NCBI GenBank assembly: GCA_036346255.1
Contig: CM070619.1
Span: forward strand, 38,508,342 to 38,572,341
Reading direction: 5' to 3'
Length of the DNA: 64,000 bases
Origin: Ampelocalamus luodianensis
Taxonomy: Eukaryota; Streptophyta; Magnoliopsida; Poales; Poaceae
The position numbers and the translations under genes were made by a program. Positions 10,277-21,617 of the stretch are shown piece after piece. The notes beneath the pieces were generated by a model. It did not search any database. It worked only from the letters and a program-made list of their open reading frames with translations, and was not told the origin of the DNA. Each line of letters opens with the position of its first letter. Position 1 is the first letter of the stretch.

Positions 10277-13200
10277 TGTCGGGACCCAAAAATGCAATTC
10301 TGGACCCTCTGTGTATTCTACACTAGCCTAGGATTACGCTAGTGCACACAATGGCAACATAGATGAATATCGATCCACACAAGCGATTAATAGCATAAAC
10401 GAATAATTTGAATAACAAATATTAGTTTGGACCTTATGGTCGAGTTTACATTTATTAAGCCACACAGGGTTAACAATATAGAAATCAGTAGCGGAAAAAT
10501 AAACTCCAGCGGAATCCCATCAATTCGCCACAGGCAACCGACTGTGATCGATGACCTAACGATCAGCTCCTTTAACGAACTCTTCTTTGAAAGCAGACGT
10601 TAACTCCTCTTCTGTAGATTTGTTTGTAGAGCAAACATGAGTACACAACCATACTCGCAAGACATACCACAGAATACAATGTATAGATGCAGGCTTATTC
10701 CAAAGGAAAAGGCTTCTATGGTTCTTTTGCAGAAATACAACATTTGCAATTGAATACAAATAATAGATTGAAATCAACTTAAAACAAACAGACAATAATA
10801 ATTTAACAGTTGTTTTCACAAAGGACACAAAGCTAAATAGATTAATTCACACAACCACATGACTTAAGTCACATAGCTGTGCCATCCCAAAGTTTTATGA
10901 AAATCTACCCCTTGTGTGAAATCCCCGAGCTTGTCCATGACCGTGGACGCGGCTATTCGAATAGATTGATTAACTCTCTGCAGAGGTTGTACACTTTACC
11001 TACAAGATGCAATCAACTGGATCAGAGCTGATCACAACAAAACCTTTCGAAAACTTCATCTTAGGTATTGACACTCCTGATGTGTTCTACCGTTGTACCA
11101 ACCCTACCACAGCGCTTTGGCACGACACACACGGTTGGACAGGGAAACTACGAACTACCCCGCAATGTGACCCTACCATAGCGGTAGACACCTCCACCCA
11201 TCACTGAGTTCCTAACCTACAACCTGAGTAATCAACGTCAAGAATCCATAACATACTAAGTTAGGCCCGTCCCATTTGGAATGTGGTTGTACGAAAGGCT
11301 TAGTTCCATGGCGCACAAAGCTAAGTCCTTAATTGACCAAGACAAGACTTCCGATATCTTACTATGCCACGAAGATTATCATTCCCATCCAAAATAGATC
11401 CACCAATGCACACAGTGCCACTTGCCTCAGTCGAAATCTTTTCCCACCGTGTTGGTTAAGTGCAACATATGCCATCAACGAGTAATAGCACATAGTACAC
11501 ACAAAGTTTTACCGCATAGTTCCATAGTCACTTAGTCAAGTTCATAATTGTAACTCACATGAGGTGATGACCCGTAGCATGGCTAAGCAATCTACTCGTA
11601 CTAACCAACCCACGTTAGTGCTATAGTATTATCAACTAGTAATGAACCAATCTAGGGTTACAAAAGATCATGGCATAACAATAGTCAAGGTGGATATAAC
11701 AAATTGGATTGATAACTACAGCCAAAAACATTTAAATAAATACTTAAAATAGAATGCAATAATTTGAATCAATATAGTTTGGAAAACTAGGATTCAACAT
11801 GATCAAAGGTATGACTTGCCTTCGAATAAATCCAGGTACTGGTCTTGGTCTTGAAGAACTTCTTCTTCTTCAAAGCTTTCCGAAGTATCGACGTCTACTC
11901 GCAAACGAAGCAAATAAACAAAAACCAATAAATAACAGAGTCAAAACAAACTCAAAAAATTAAATAAAAATCTTAGATAAATAGATCTCGAATTTAGATG
12001 AATTTACAAATTTGAATGGGCTCAAACGGAGTTCGGATGCAAAAGATATGGGCTTTGGAAGTTTGAATCTACAAGAAAAACCCAAAAAGGAATTTCTGGA
12101 TTTTATTTTTCTACTAGAAAATAGGATTATGACGTCAGCATGACATCAACCCTTGGATTTTCGAAATAAAACAAACCAAAGTAAATTCTGACATGTGGGA
12201 CCCACATGTCAGTGGCTCGTTGTTTGTCGATTGGGTTTATCAAGAGATTGGATCTAGGCTTGGGCTTGGGTGGCACACATGTGCGCACATGGACGCCGAT
12301 CGATGTCACGTAGGCGACATGCACACAGAGGTGAGATGGATGCCAATGTGGATGTCCACGCCGATGAACAGGTGAGACTCAGGTTTGAACGACAACGGCG
12401 AATGACGGCTCGCCGGCGGGGGTGGGTGGTTGAAATTGGTAGCCCTTGCTATTGCACACCTGAAGGTACTTGAGTTGACACAGGAGAGTGATGGAGTTGG
12501 TCGAAGTCGCCGTCCGAGCGTAAAACGAAGATCGGGTGTTTTCGGCGTTGAGCTCCAATGGCGCCTGGACGATGCGAAGAGGTCCTAGAGGTGGCAGCTG
12601 CGACGATGGCCTCAGCGGAGGGGTCAACGTTGATGAGGTGGCGACAATGGCAGCGCAACTCGAAGAAAACCGACGGCAGCGAAATAACCCTAAAAGTGGA
12701 ATTGTAACGGCGCTAGGGCTCTAGAGGGCCGGGGGTTTGAGGGGTTTTGATGCGGGTTGCAACGCGAACCCAAGGGTCCTATATATAGGGTTCGGGCGGG
12801 GCTAGGGCGGTGTATTGGCGGCGGAGTTCTAAAGAAGTCTGAAACGAACACGCGAGGATTTTGGGGATAGAAAGGAAATCAAGATTTGATTTTGATCCGA
12901 ACGGATGTGGGGACGATAGAGATATGATTTGGTGCGTTTTCTAGAAGGATTTTAGTTGGAAGGATTGCATTGTCGAATGGAGCTTCGAAGGGTTCCAATG
13001 GCCGACATGGTCTGGGCGCTTGCGAGGACGAAGGTGCGACGAAGAAGACGACGATGGCGGGGCCACCAGTCAGAGGGACAGGGCGCGGGCCCACACGTTA
13101 ATGGACGTGAGCGCACGCATGCGTGTTCGGACTAACTTGATCTGACCATCAAATCTTGATCGAACGGTCCAAAACACTAGAGACGTTTGGACCACCGAAC

Positions 13201-13758
13201 GGCTCAACCACATCGGACCTTTCAAAATAGATCGGACATCCCACATCACTGGTGACGTTCGGACCGGCTGAATGACTCAACTTCATTAGACCGTTCACAA
13301 ACAATCGGTGGCTCGGACTGAGCTAACTGCACACAAAGAGATAGGAAAGAGAGATTGACAGATGCAGACCACCTATCAGCGGAGGCGCGGCGCGCACGGG
13401 CGCTGGGCCGAAAGAAAGGAGAAATGGGCCGAAGGAGTTGGGTTTTGGCCCAAAGCCAAATCTGAGATTTTATTAGTTTTCTATTATAAAAAATACTATA
13501 AATTCAAATAAGAAATATAAACTAATAAATGAACTTATAAAAATTCTAGAAAAATCTAGAAAATATATCTGAGCACATAGAATCGAAATAAAATAGTTTT
13601 GACAATTGTTCATGTTGGAATTATTCACATTAAATTGTTTTGATACTAATAGTCCAAGTTAAGCTTTTGAATTAAATTCAAATAAAAACCAAATGGTGAA
13701 TTTTCTCCCTACTAACTATTCAAAAGATTTTAAAAGCTCCAAAAATTGGGATGTTATA
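10277..13758 (-). repeat. N1 5' LTR, full length
   Basis: This 3.48 kb LTR starts TGTCGGGACCC and ends GGGATGTTATA on the plus strand. It keeps the 1.38 kb section lost from the other LTR (about 10296-11675), which contains the palindrome CTATTCGAATAG at 10953-10964. The GC-rich promoter zone is at 12380-12800, and repeated 'cggac..ccgaacggctcaa' blocks lie at 13140-13330. The short open frames at 11007-13094 coincide with these blocks and are not considered genes. Confidence 0.85.
12780..12787 (-). promoter_or_regulatory. N1 LTR TATA box
   Basis: TATATATA lies inside CCTATATATAGGG, about 970 bases from the LTR start on the minus strand. The matching place in the 3' LTR (about 7612) has decayed to 'cctatttgtaggg'. 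It is a plausible promoter element by position. Confidence 0.5.
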
Positions 13759-13763
13759 AGGAT

Positions 13764-14195
13764 ATTGCTTGGAGTGGCAGCAGGAGATGGTAGTGGCGGC
13801 CAGATGCAGGGGTTGCTACGGCAGGAGATGGTGGCCACGACAGGTGCGCTGGTGGCCGTGATTGGATGATGGTGGCCGTGGCAAGATGATGGTGGTGGTG
13901 GGAGAAATTGGACACAACGATGAAGCTACGCAAAGGAACACGAAGATCAAGCTAGACAAAGACGAACTAGACTCTAACTAAGCTAGAAATCAGCAACTAG
14001 ACACGACGATTTAACAAAAAATTCAACAAGAAAAATACCGAAAAGAAAAATTGCAATGGCTCAAAGGGTGGTGGGACAGCGGAAGAACACGACGAACAAA
14101 TTATTTTTTGGGGGCTAATTTTTTGGAGTTTTTAGGATGATGAACATAAACTAATCTAAAAGGAAAGAATTGTGATTACCTAATGGGCAACCTTT
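13764..14195 (-). other. E0 5' leader, PBS-proximal part
   Basis: This is the continuation of the E0 leader on the other side of N1, ending at the E0 PBS. It has GGTGGC-rich repeats at 13785-13905 ('gatggtggccgtgg' twice or more). It then becomes A-rich. No protein motif is seen. Confidence 0.6.
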
Positions 14196-14207
14196 GCTCT
14201 GATACCA
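14196..14207 (-). other. E0 primer binding site
   Basis: The minus strand reads TGGTATCAGAGC, complementary to initiator tRNA-Met, two bases from the LTR end at 14210. It fixes the minus-strand orientation of E0. Confidence 0.85.
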
Positions 14208-14209
14208 CC

Positions 14210-14843
14210 TGATGTGAATGTGGCCCGATCTTCCGAAAGGTAGAGATAAGTTGATTGTGGAGAACACAACGATGATGATCCAAAGGCTCCGACCCAAACA
14301 GATCGAACCCCTTGCAATCACTACACCACCGCTCCGATGGTTAACAACCATGCCGAACGCGGTTGACCTCGCTAAGAAGGCTATCTCCTGCAAGCGAATC
14401 GAGAACACAAGCAAGAGAGTAGAAGATGCAATCTGAAATTGTATTACGAATAAAGATTTAAGCTCACAAAGTTGGGGTTCCTCAATCGAACGTGCGGCGA
14501 AACTACTATGCAGAATAATCTAAAAAGAAACCCAAGGAACTAAAGGGGTGGCGGCCACTATGTATAGGAGAAGGAGGTAGTTAGGTACTGCTCACGCGGT
14601 ACACGTGAACAGTATCGAATATGGGCCATATGGGCCAAACTAGCCCATGGGCCAACAATTGATGACACAGCACCATGGCATGTAGACACTGCACCATGGC
14701 ATGTAGACGTAGCACCATGACATGTAGACGAAGCTCGGCTTGTATGAGTAGACGTAGCTCGGTCCAATTAGTGAATATGGCAGTGCAATAGCCGAAAGTG
14801 ATGTGGTTAAATTAGAGGATGCAATGCAAAGCAGTCGAAAGCG
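14210..14843 (-). repeat. E0 5' LTR, main part
   Basis: On the plus strand it starts TGATGTGAATGTGG next to the PBS. It runs to the insertion at 14844 and resumes at 24084-24115. It contains three 21-base minisatellite units at 14669-14735. From about 14466 it parallels 2455-2890. A short apparent protein at 14558-14767 is translated minisatellite and is not supported. Confidence 0.75.
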
Positions 14844-16651
14844 TAATACCCGATTATCTTTAGAGAGATAGTTACTCGAGAGAGAATTAATGGAAAATTC
14901 AAGATTTTCGGAGAAAAATTCAGAACCTAGGGTTTCGGCCAGCTAATCCAGCCTGGTGGCGGTCATGAGTGGCCCAAGAGGGGAGGCGCACAGGCCCAAG
15001 CCCATGCGCCCACACCTCCCCTAACCTAGGGCAGCCCCATCCCTTCCCTTCTCCCCGGTGGCGCCACAAGCATCCCTCCCCTTCCCCCATGCGCCTCCAC
15101 CCCATCCCTCCCTTGCGCCTCCACCTCCACCCCTCCTCCTGGGCAGCCATCTTCTCCTCCTTGCTGCTGCCACCAAACAACAAGGAGGATGAGCCCGGTT
15201 GCAACGCATAAGGAAGAAGAAGAGGGAAAGAGGGGAGAAAGGGGAGATTGAGAGAGTTTGTGATGGTGGGCTGTTCTTCATCTTCCCGCGGATCTACAAG
15301 GGTAACAAAGAGCTAGCTTCACGGTTTGATGTTTGTTAGATGCAAATATGATTAGTTGTTTGGATCAAGTCTGTTTTTTTTAGTAGATTCAATTCTGTCC
15401 AGAATGTTGCGGGGTCTGTTTCATGGTTTTAGAGGCCGAATCTGAGATGATCATCTCCTGGAGTTTTGTAGGTCTTGTTCTTAGCTTTCGTTGGCCGCCA
15501 AGATCACCTCATTCCGACTTTCGAGTCAAAAGTTATGGTAGATTTACTATCTACTGTCCAGAATCCTGACGAGAATTAGCAGTCTCTGTATAGGTTGATT
15601 TATGGCCTAGTTACAGGGTGATTCAGAGGTCTTGCCCATAACAAATTTTGAAGGTGATATCACTAGCTTTCAGGATTGGTAAAGAACACCTCATTTGGAT
15701 TTATATATCAAAAGTTATGCACTTTTCATTGTGACTGTCCAGATTGTAGGTCAGTCTATCCAGATTGTATGTCAGTTTCTATCTTTAGTTTTGACCCGTG
15801 TGCCACTTTTTGTTAAAGGCAAAATATGAATGTCGTGCCAACTAGGTTATTGTAGTTAATTTCATAAAATTTTCAGATTGTTAAAGATCGCTCAATTCGG
15901 AGTTGTGGATTAAACGTTATGGTTGTTTTAGTATTGCTGTCCTGTTTGTTCAAACAGAAGCTGTGCTGCTGTTTTGTTTTCTTTATTAGAGAAGTTTATT
16001 GGCCGAATTGGGAAATCTCATCAACTTGAATGTTATAGATATGTTCGTTAAGATGAGGTAGGATCTGGACTCATCTCTTTTCGAGTCCCATGTCATTAAC
16101 TACTGTCATTATCGTGCTGCTGTCCCGACACGTTTTTGGGTTGCAGCCTGTTTTTCAGATTAGGTTTTATGGCGATTCCTTGGGAGTTCAAGGGGGGTAT
16201 TGTAGACTATTAATTCGGGTTGGATTCTATGTTGTTCTTATTTTGGTTATTTAATTGTTTAGGCCACGAGGCTACGGGTTTGGGAGCGCCATCGTTGCCT
16301 GCTAACGCGTCGCAACGCGGAAGGCAAGTACTTTGTTGATTTTGAGTGGTGTGATTGTGAATGTTTACATGAATATAATGTGACATATTGTGTTACCTGA
16401 GATGCTGAATTGGTTATGTTCTTTCATTATGTGGAGTATATACTGAGAGATGGTATTATCACTGTTCATGTTCATATCATGCATCCTTTTATTCATGTTA
16501 TGTCCACGGGAGTGGATTGTAAGTCCCACCATTCCAATGTGGGCAAATTTGGACATTGTCATGTCCCGCCCACGGAGTGGATTGAAAGACCCATCAATTC
16601 CAAAGATGGGCACGTAAGACCCATCAATTCCAGTATGGGCAGCTTTGGACA

Positions 16652-16677
16652 CCTATATGAAACGTTCTTCATATAGG
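16652..16677 (+). other. LTR hairpin, 10-bp stem
   Basis: CCTATATGAA and TTCATATAGG are perfect complements around the loop ACGTTC. A second short hairpin (CCCGCAC..GTGCGGG) follows at 16687-16710. Both recur in the 3' LTR near 23433-23491. Confidence 0.7.
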
Positions 16678-17066
16678 ACTTGGATCCCCGCACTTTTGTT
16701 AAGGTGCGGGCTTATGAACACCGACGGTGTGTCACCGCTATACCAGTATAAGCATGTGTACAGTCCATCCTTGATTGCATTCATTCATTTCAAGTATTTC
16801 TTAAGTACTCAATCGATTCAATGTTCGCATTCTTAAATGGTGATATCCTGTTTGTATATATGTTATGTCTCTTTCATCAGATTTACTTTTGAGTCGTGGA
16901 CTCACTCTTGCGTTGTTTGTTTATTTTAGGTAACCCCTGATGTTGGCTCACTTGGGAGGGAGTAGACACGCACTACTTGTTCACAACATCAAATTCATGT
17001 TCAAGACTAAATTTTAGTTCCATATTTCATTCGTTAATGATGAACTGTAATAATTAAACTATAATT

Positions 17067-17181
17067 GGAGAAGGAAGGATACCTTCTCCACGATGATGTT
17101 GATTTATTACTTGAATGCGAACCTTCTTTATTGACTATCGTGATTAAATAACTTAGAAGGTGAAGGAAGGATACCTTCACC
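17067..17181 (+). other. Twin hairpins with identical loops near the 5' LTR end
   Basis: The first hairpin has stem GGAGAAGG / CCTTCTCC at 17067-17074 and 17082-17089. The second has stem GGTGAAGG / CCTTCACC at 17159-17166 and 17174-17181. Both have the same loop, AAGGATA. The third stem position is A-T in one and T-A in the other, so pairing is kept although the bases differ. The 3' LTR repeats them; there the first stem has lost one outer pair. Confidence 0.7.
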
Positions 17182-17304
17182 ATGTCCTGTTTATGTTAAT
17201 GCTGTCATTTGGTTGATATAATTATTTCATATTCTTCCGCAATGTGTAGATTGTTAGAGTAATTAGGTGGCATCTTGGCTTCCGAATAGCCGGGGTGTTA
17301 CAGT

Positions 17305-17319
17305 TGGTATCAGAGCGGG
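17305..17319 (+). other. Primer binding site
   Basis: TGGTATCAGAGCGGG lies two bases after the 5' LTR end and is complementary to initiator tRNA-Met. It sets the plus-strand orientation. Confidence 0.9.
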
Positions 17320-20300
17320 TTTTAGGTCCGTGGTTAATAGAAGAACATTAAAATGACACACTGTGCACAGTAGGTGGGGTTGGGAATCCATTGCTTCCGC
17401 ATTTCTATTGTTATGATGTTTCATTTTGTTGAGCAATTGTTGAATTGCTTCTGTACTATCATCCTTGTTGGTAATATATGATCTGCGATGATATTCAATA
17501 TCTATGAACTAATACTATGAATGTCATGAGATGATCCTGTATATTCAGAATGGAGTATTTTGGTGAAGCGTGTTGTTAACGGATGATAAGGAGTGGAGGT
17601 CGTGGTTGTTACTCTGGGATTCACCAAGTTACACCACTGTTCGCAGAACGTGGTTAGAGGAGTAGTTACCCCGAGTACTATAGTTTCAGGTGTTAAGCGT
17701 GAGTTGCTTTAGAAAGTTGTTCTCTTTCTTAATTTCGGAATTTGGCAATTCTTGTCCTGTGGTGGTTGATGAATTTCTCCGGGGTTTGTGGTCCATGAAA
17801 GTTATGGTTTTCCATAGATCCCTCTTGGTTCTCTAAAACAATTATTGCTTTTCGACTGTTGAGTTGTTTTTACTACTTATGATCGTTGTCAATTGGCAAG
17901 ATTGATGTTTTCTTGGTTGCTCCTTCTTTCTCATTGAAAAAGAATGACTCATTTACTCGTTTGATAACTTGGTTAGTGAGAGTTTTCCGCTGTAAGTTCG
18001 TTTGCATGGGAAAGCTTTGGCTTTATGCGTTTCTTTTGGATTACTTCGAGCGTTGAGGTTTGAAGTCTCTCTTTTGCTGCAGTAAGGTGTTAGAATCCTT
18101 TTGTGATGTCTTGTCATGCTTAAAATGAGAAGTTATAACTAAGCGAATAGATTGTTACGATATGAGTTATCAAGTTGGGTTATTAGCATGGTGCAAAACA
18201 GTTATTCTTAACTACCATCCATGAGAGTGAAATTGATTAAATTGAAATATCCTTGTATTTGATTCATGGTGTATGTTAAATAAAGACTGTCCATATCCAT
18301 TCAGAACCTATAGATCTTACATAAGAGCTAGATTGATCTATTTCCTAGTATGTTAAAATTGTTGAAACTTGCATAAAGGACCAGATGGGTGCTGGTGTAT
18401 CGATTCGTGAAACCTTGTTCATAGAAAATTATGTTAGTGAATATTTAATCATGTTTTGAAATGATTTCTGAACAAAGGTGAAATGTGAATTTATGTTTAC
18501 ATATGGTTATGTGATTACAAATGAAATTAGTACTGTATGTACACACATGATTAATACCATCATCGATTGTTAATGAGCGCTGAAGAAGGTGTTAAGCAAC
18601 ACCAATAGTTGAGTAGATTAATTTCGTAAGTAGTCTTTGCTATCGTGCCTTGTGATATTGATATTGCTTAGCATAATCTTGTTATAATAAATTTGTTTCA
18701 ACCTTGTGGTTTGTATTCCCTTTGGGAAGTTTTAGGATGGAGTAATAAAGTTTGATGATTCTCAGTACTAGTGTATGTTGTCGATGTTATTAAATCGTCA
18801 AAATTGTGAGAATGAGGTTAATTCTCGTAGTAATTTGATCACCTATGGTGATATTCTCTAAATGATCAAATTTCAAGTTTTATGTTCATGATCTTTTGGG
18901 GGTTCAGGCTTTATGTGGTAAATGAAGTTTATCGAGTAGCGATATGTTGCAAAGTTATAATGGTTCTTCAGTGATGCAAGTGCTTTGATTTCGAATACTT
19001 ATTTGTTCTTATCTGTTAAGGTTCGATATTCTCTTCTTGTGAGGCTTAAGTGTTCAACTGTGGACTCCACTTATGTTCTATAAGTTCATTGCTTAATTGG
19101 TTTCTTCCTTGGTCCGTGTTCAAGTGAGTGGTAGATGAGTTTTCTAGTGGTGAAAGTCGTTTCCATTTGTCTCTTCTTTTGAGAAAGAATCAACCCATTC
19201 TTTTCACGTGGGTCTTTCGAAGTGTTTTCTAATTGTTGTTGTGAAATTGATGTTAATACCCATAGTAATTTGATCTCCTTTGGTGATATCGTTCAGATGA
19301 GAATATTTCAAGTTTAGCTTTGGTGATATTTTCTTTGAGCTATTGAATTAGCTGGTAGCTGAAATTATTTTAAATAAATTGAGGTATTGAATTGTCTTGT
19401 TGCTTCTTAAGAGATTCATGTGATTGAATCTTAACGGATTTCTGGTTTGTGTTGGCAACGTGAAGCTGCAATTAAAGAAAATTATGTTGGTTCCCTTAAG
19501 AGGAGAATAATCTACTTGCTTTTCATGAAATCCCGCAATTGGAAATGTTTCGAGTTTGGTGACTGAGATTATTTGGATCTCATGTTTCTCCTGTAGTTGG
19601 ACTGTTTTGAACAAATATGACGTATTGAAGAATTTCATTGGTTCTTAATTAGTCCTTTGTGGTTTGGACTAAAGATCTTATCTTGTACGTTGTGGCAAAG
19701 CGATGTTAGTCAAAGAATTAATTTCAGTGTTAAAGGAAAGAGTGCAGTAGGAATATTTGAGAATTTGAGTCAAGCTTTGTAACTTGTGGTTATTTGAATT
19801 GTTCATAAACTTTTTGCCCTTTACACTCAAGAGTTGTCGAGTTTCAATCGCAATGTTATTCTTTTTATTGGTGGTTATTTGCTATTCCCTTTTCGAGGGA
19901 TGCGTGCTCTTCGCTGTGAACTCAACTTTCGTTTTCCCAGATCTTCATTACCAGATTATTTCTTTTGGTCTCGTGCTCACTGTGAGCAGCAACATTTTTC
20001 TGTGTGGTGAAATTTGTTCTTGTTCGCCTCTTTCTTTTGAGAAAGGATCAACCGTTTTGTGCTGTAAAGTTTTACAACTCGTAAGTTGTTGTTTGTTTGG
20101 TGGTGGTTAAGTGATTGTAGGGGTGAGATTTTGCTACCCAGCTATTGGAGGAGTAATAGAAGATGAGTTGGTTTTGACCTGAACCTCTTGGAGGGAAGTT
20201 GATTCAGATGGAATGTATGGTTTCGAAGTAAAATTGTATATTGTTCGACTAAGTAGGACCTATGGTATAGTGTAGTTCCAGAACCTTGGTTCATGTTGAA

Positions 20301-21604
20301 ATGTTGGGGATTATCAAATGTATGGAAACCGTAATCAATTTTATACAGTAACACTATTGAAAGTATCGTGATGTTGTGTGAGTGATTCCTCAAGATGTCA
20401 ATGAGTGAGTATATCGGAATCGTGGGGATCTTAGAGATTTAATCCGATGATTTCACTATTTGTTATAAGAGGAATTTGTTGTAGAGGTCTGAGAGGTTAA
20501 ATTTGGGCTTTCCGTTTTCATGCTAAACTTTTGGTCACCCAAAGATTTGTGTGTAGAGGAGATAGAAAACTGGAGTATTCTGAGTAGTGGAATGATTGTC
20601 GATAGAACCCTTTTGATGTAGTTCATGAGCGGGTGTACTGAAAATTCTGACGTGTTATTCTTGAAAGTTGGAGGTGATAATGTATTTCGGTTCAAGCCTA
20701 ATTTGAGGATGGTAAATTAAGAGGTTTGAGACCGTGTGGTATGCGATGAATTCGAATTTCCAGGTTGAGAGATATTTTATTCCAAAAAGTGAAACTAAGA
20801 AAAAAAAATGTGTCTTCTTGATTAGTGAAGCGTTTTCTTTATTCTCGCATGAGCTTTGTGCTGTTGGCCAATGTCTTTCGTAAGTCGAGTTTGACTCGAT
20901 TCTAGTATGTGTGGTTCGTTTCGGTTCAGGAAGAATAAAGGAAGTTTTGATTTGGGCATTTAAAATGATTTCTCCTTTAGTTTTCGTGACGTTTATTCAA
21001 AATTTGCCACTTGGAAAGTGGAAAGGTTTTCTTGATGAAATTCTGATTTTTGGATTTTACTCTTCACTACTCAGTTGGTAACGTATAGTTGTGATGTGAA
21101 TCTTTCTTATTCAGATGTGTTTTGCCAATAAAAGAGTTTAATTGAGAGGCGGAACAAGAGTTCCGTGTTCTTTGTGCATGTTGTGTGGTTCGGTATCATT
21201 GGGAAGGTTAACCCAAGGTACATTGGGTTGTTTTAAGCTAGTTAGCGACGCTGTGACTGTCTCGAGTCCATGCGCGGTTCTCGTGTTGAGTAAGTACCTA
21301 GGAGAACCAGTGTTTGAGATTTCGTTTGCGCCGTTGACCTTTGAGTAGGATCTTACCTTCGTTTCCCTTCTAATGAGCGTACCTGGAATTTTCGGGTTGA
21401 GTGTTAAAACAGACGTCGTTTTACGTCTTAGCGGGTGGTCTCCTCTTCTTGAGAGAAAGGCCACTTGGGAGTTGGTTTTTTTGCGTGCGTGAGCAGCACC
21501 CAGATTTATTTGTTCCTGGTACGTGTTAATTCATTGTTTTCAATTCCGTGGTATTCTGTCCTTGTGTTCTTTTCGACGATTAGAATTCGAGGTCGAATTC
21601 TGTT

Positions 21605-21617
21605 AAGGGGGGTAGAA
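21605..21617 (+). other. Polypurine tract
   Basis: AAGGGGGGTAGAA lies directly before the 3' LTR start TGTAATACCCC. It is well preserved. Confidence 0.85.

Larger units (their letters stand above)
6532..13758 (-). mobile_element. N1: Ty3/gypsy element inside the E0 leader
   Basis: The element is flanked by the exact 5-bp duplication AGGAT (6527-6531 and 13759-13763). Minus-strand order is 5' LTR 13758-10277, PBS 10272-10261, leader, gag remnant, pol tail remnant, PPT 8618-8601, 3' LTR 8600-6532. LTR ends on the plus strand read TGACGGGACCC or TGTCGGGACCC at the left and GGGATGTTATA or GGGATGTTGGA at the right. Only about 1.66 kb of interior remains, so most of gag-pol has been lost. Confidence 0.85.
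14844..17302 (+). repeat. 5' LTR of the pol-less element
   Basis: It begins at TAATACCCG and ends GGGGTGTTACA. It contains a C-rich stretch at 14990-15140, and several copies of an 'aaaagttatg..' block followed by 'tgtcc' (about 15530, 15708). Tandem blocks around 'gacccatcaattccagtatgggc' lie at 16510-16650. Three kinds of small hairpin lie at 16652-16710 and 17067-17181. Apparent proteins at 14920-15281 occur at the C-rich stretch in both LTRs and on both strands, which argues against a gene. Confidence 0.85.
17303..21617 (+). other. Noncoding core of the pol-less element
   Basis: The core is 4.3 kb with stops in every frame; no open stretch reaches 120 codons and none shows gag, protease, reverse transcriptase, RNase H or integrase motifs. 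The sequence is T/G-rich. It holds diverged repeats. A block around 'tagtaatttgat' and 'cc..tggtgatat' occurs at about 18800-18885 and again at 19235-19325. A 'ctcttcttttgagaaag.atcaacc' block occurs at about 19168 and 20028, with weaker copies near 17925 and 21440. This may be a decayed or never-coding body. Confidence 0.75.

Noticed and set aside
16510..16650. Short spaced repeats as a possible CRISPR-like array
   Set aside because: Repeats are imperfect and directly tandem without unique spacers, inside a plant LTR.
16365..16676. 88-95-codon open frames on both strands, with repeated Asn/Gly/Ser text
   Set aside because: They are translations of tandem 'cccatcaattcca' blocks in the LTR; the 3' LTR copy breaks the plus-strand frame.
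21027..21054. Peptide FLDEILIFG, reminiscent of the reverse transcriptase active site
   Set aside because: The catalytic Asp pair is not present, and surrounding frames show no other polymerase motifs, so it is taken as coincidence.
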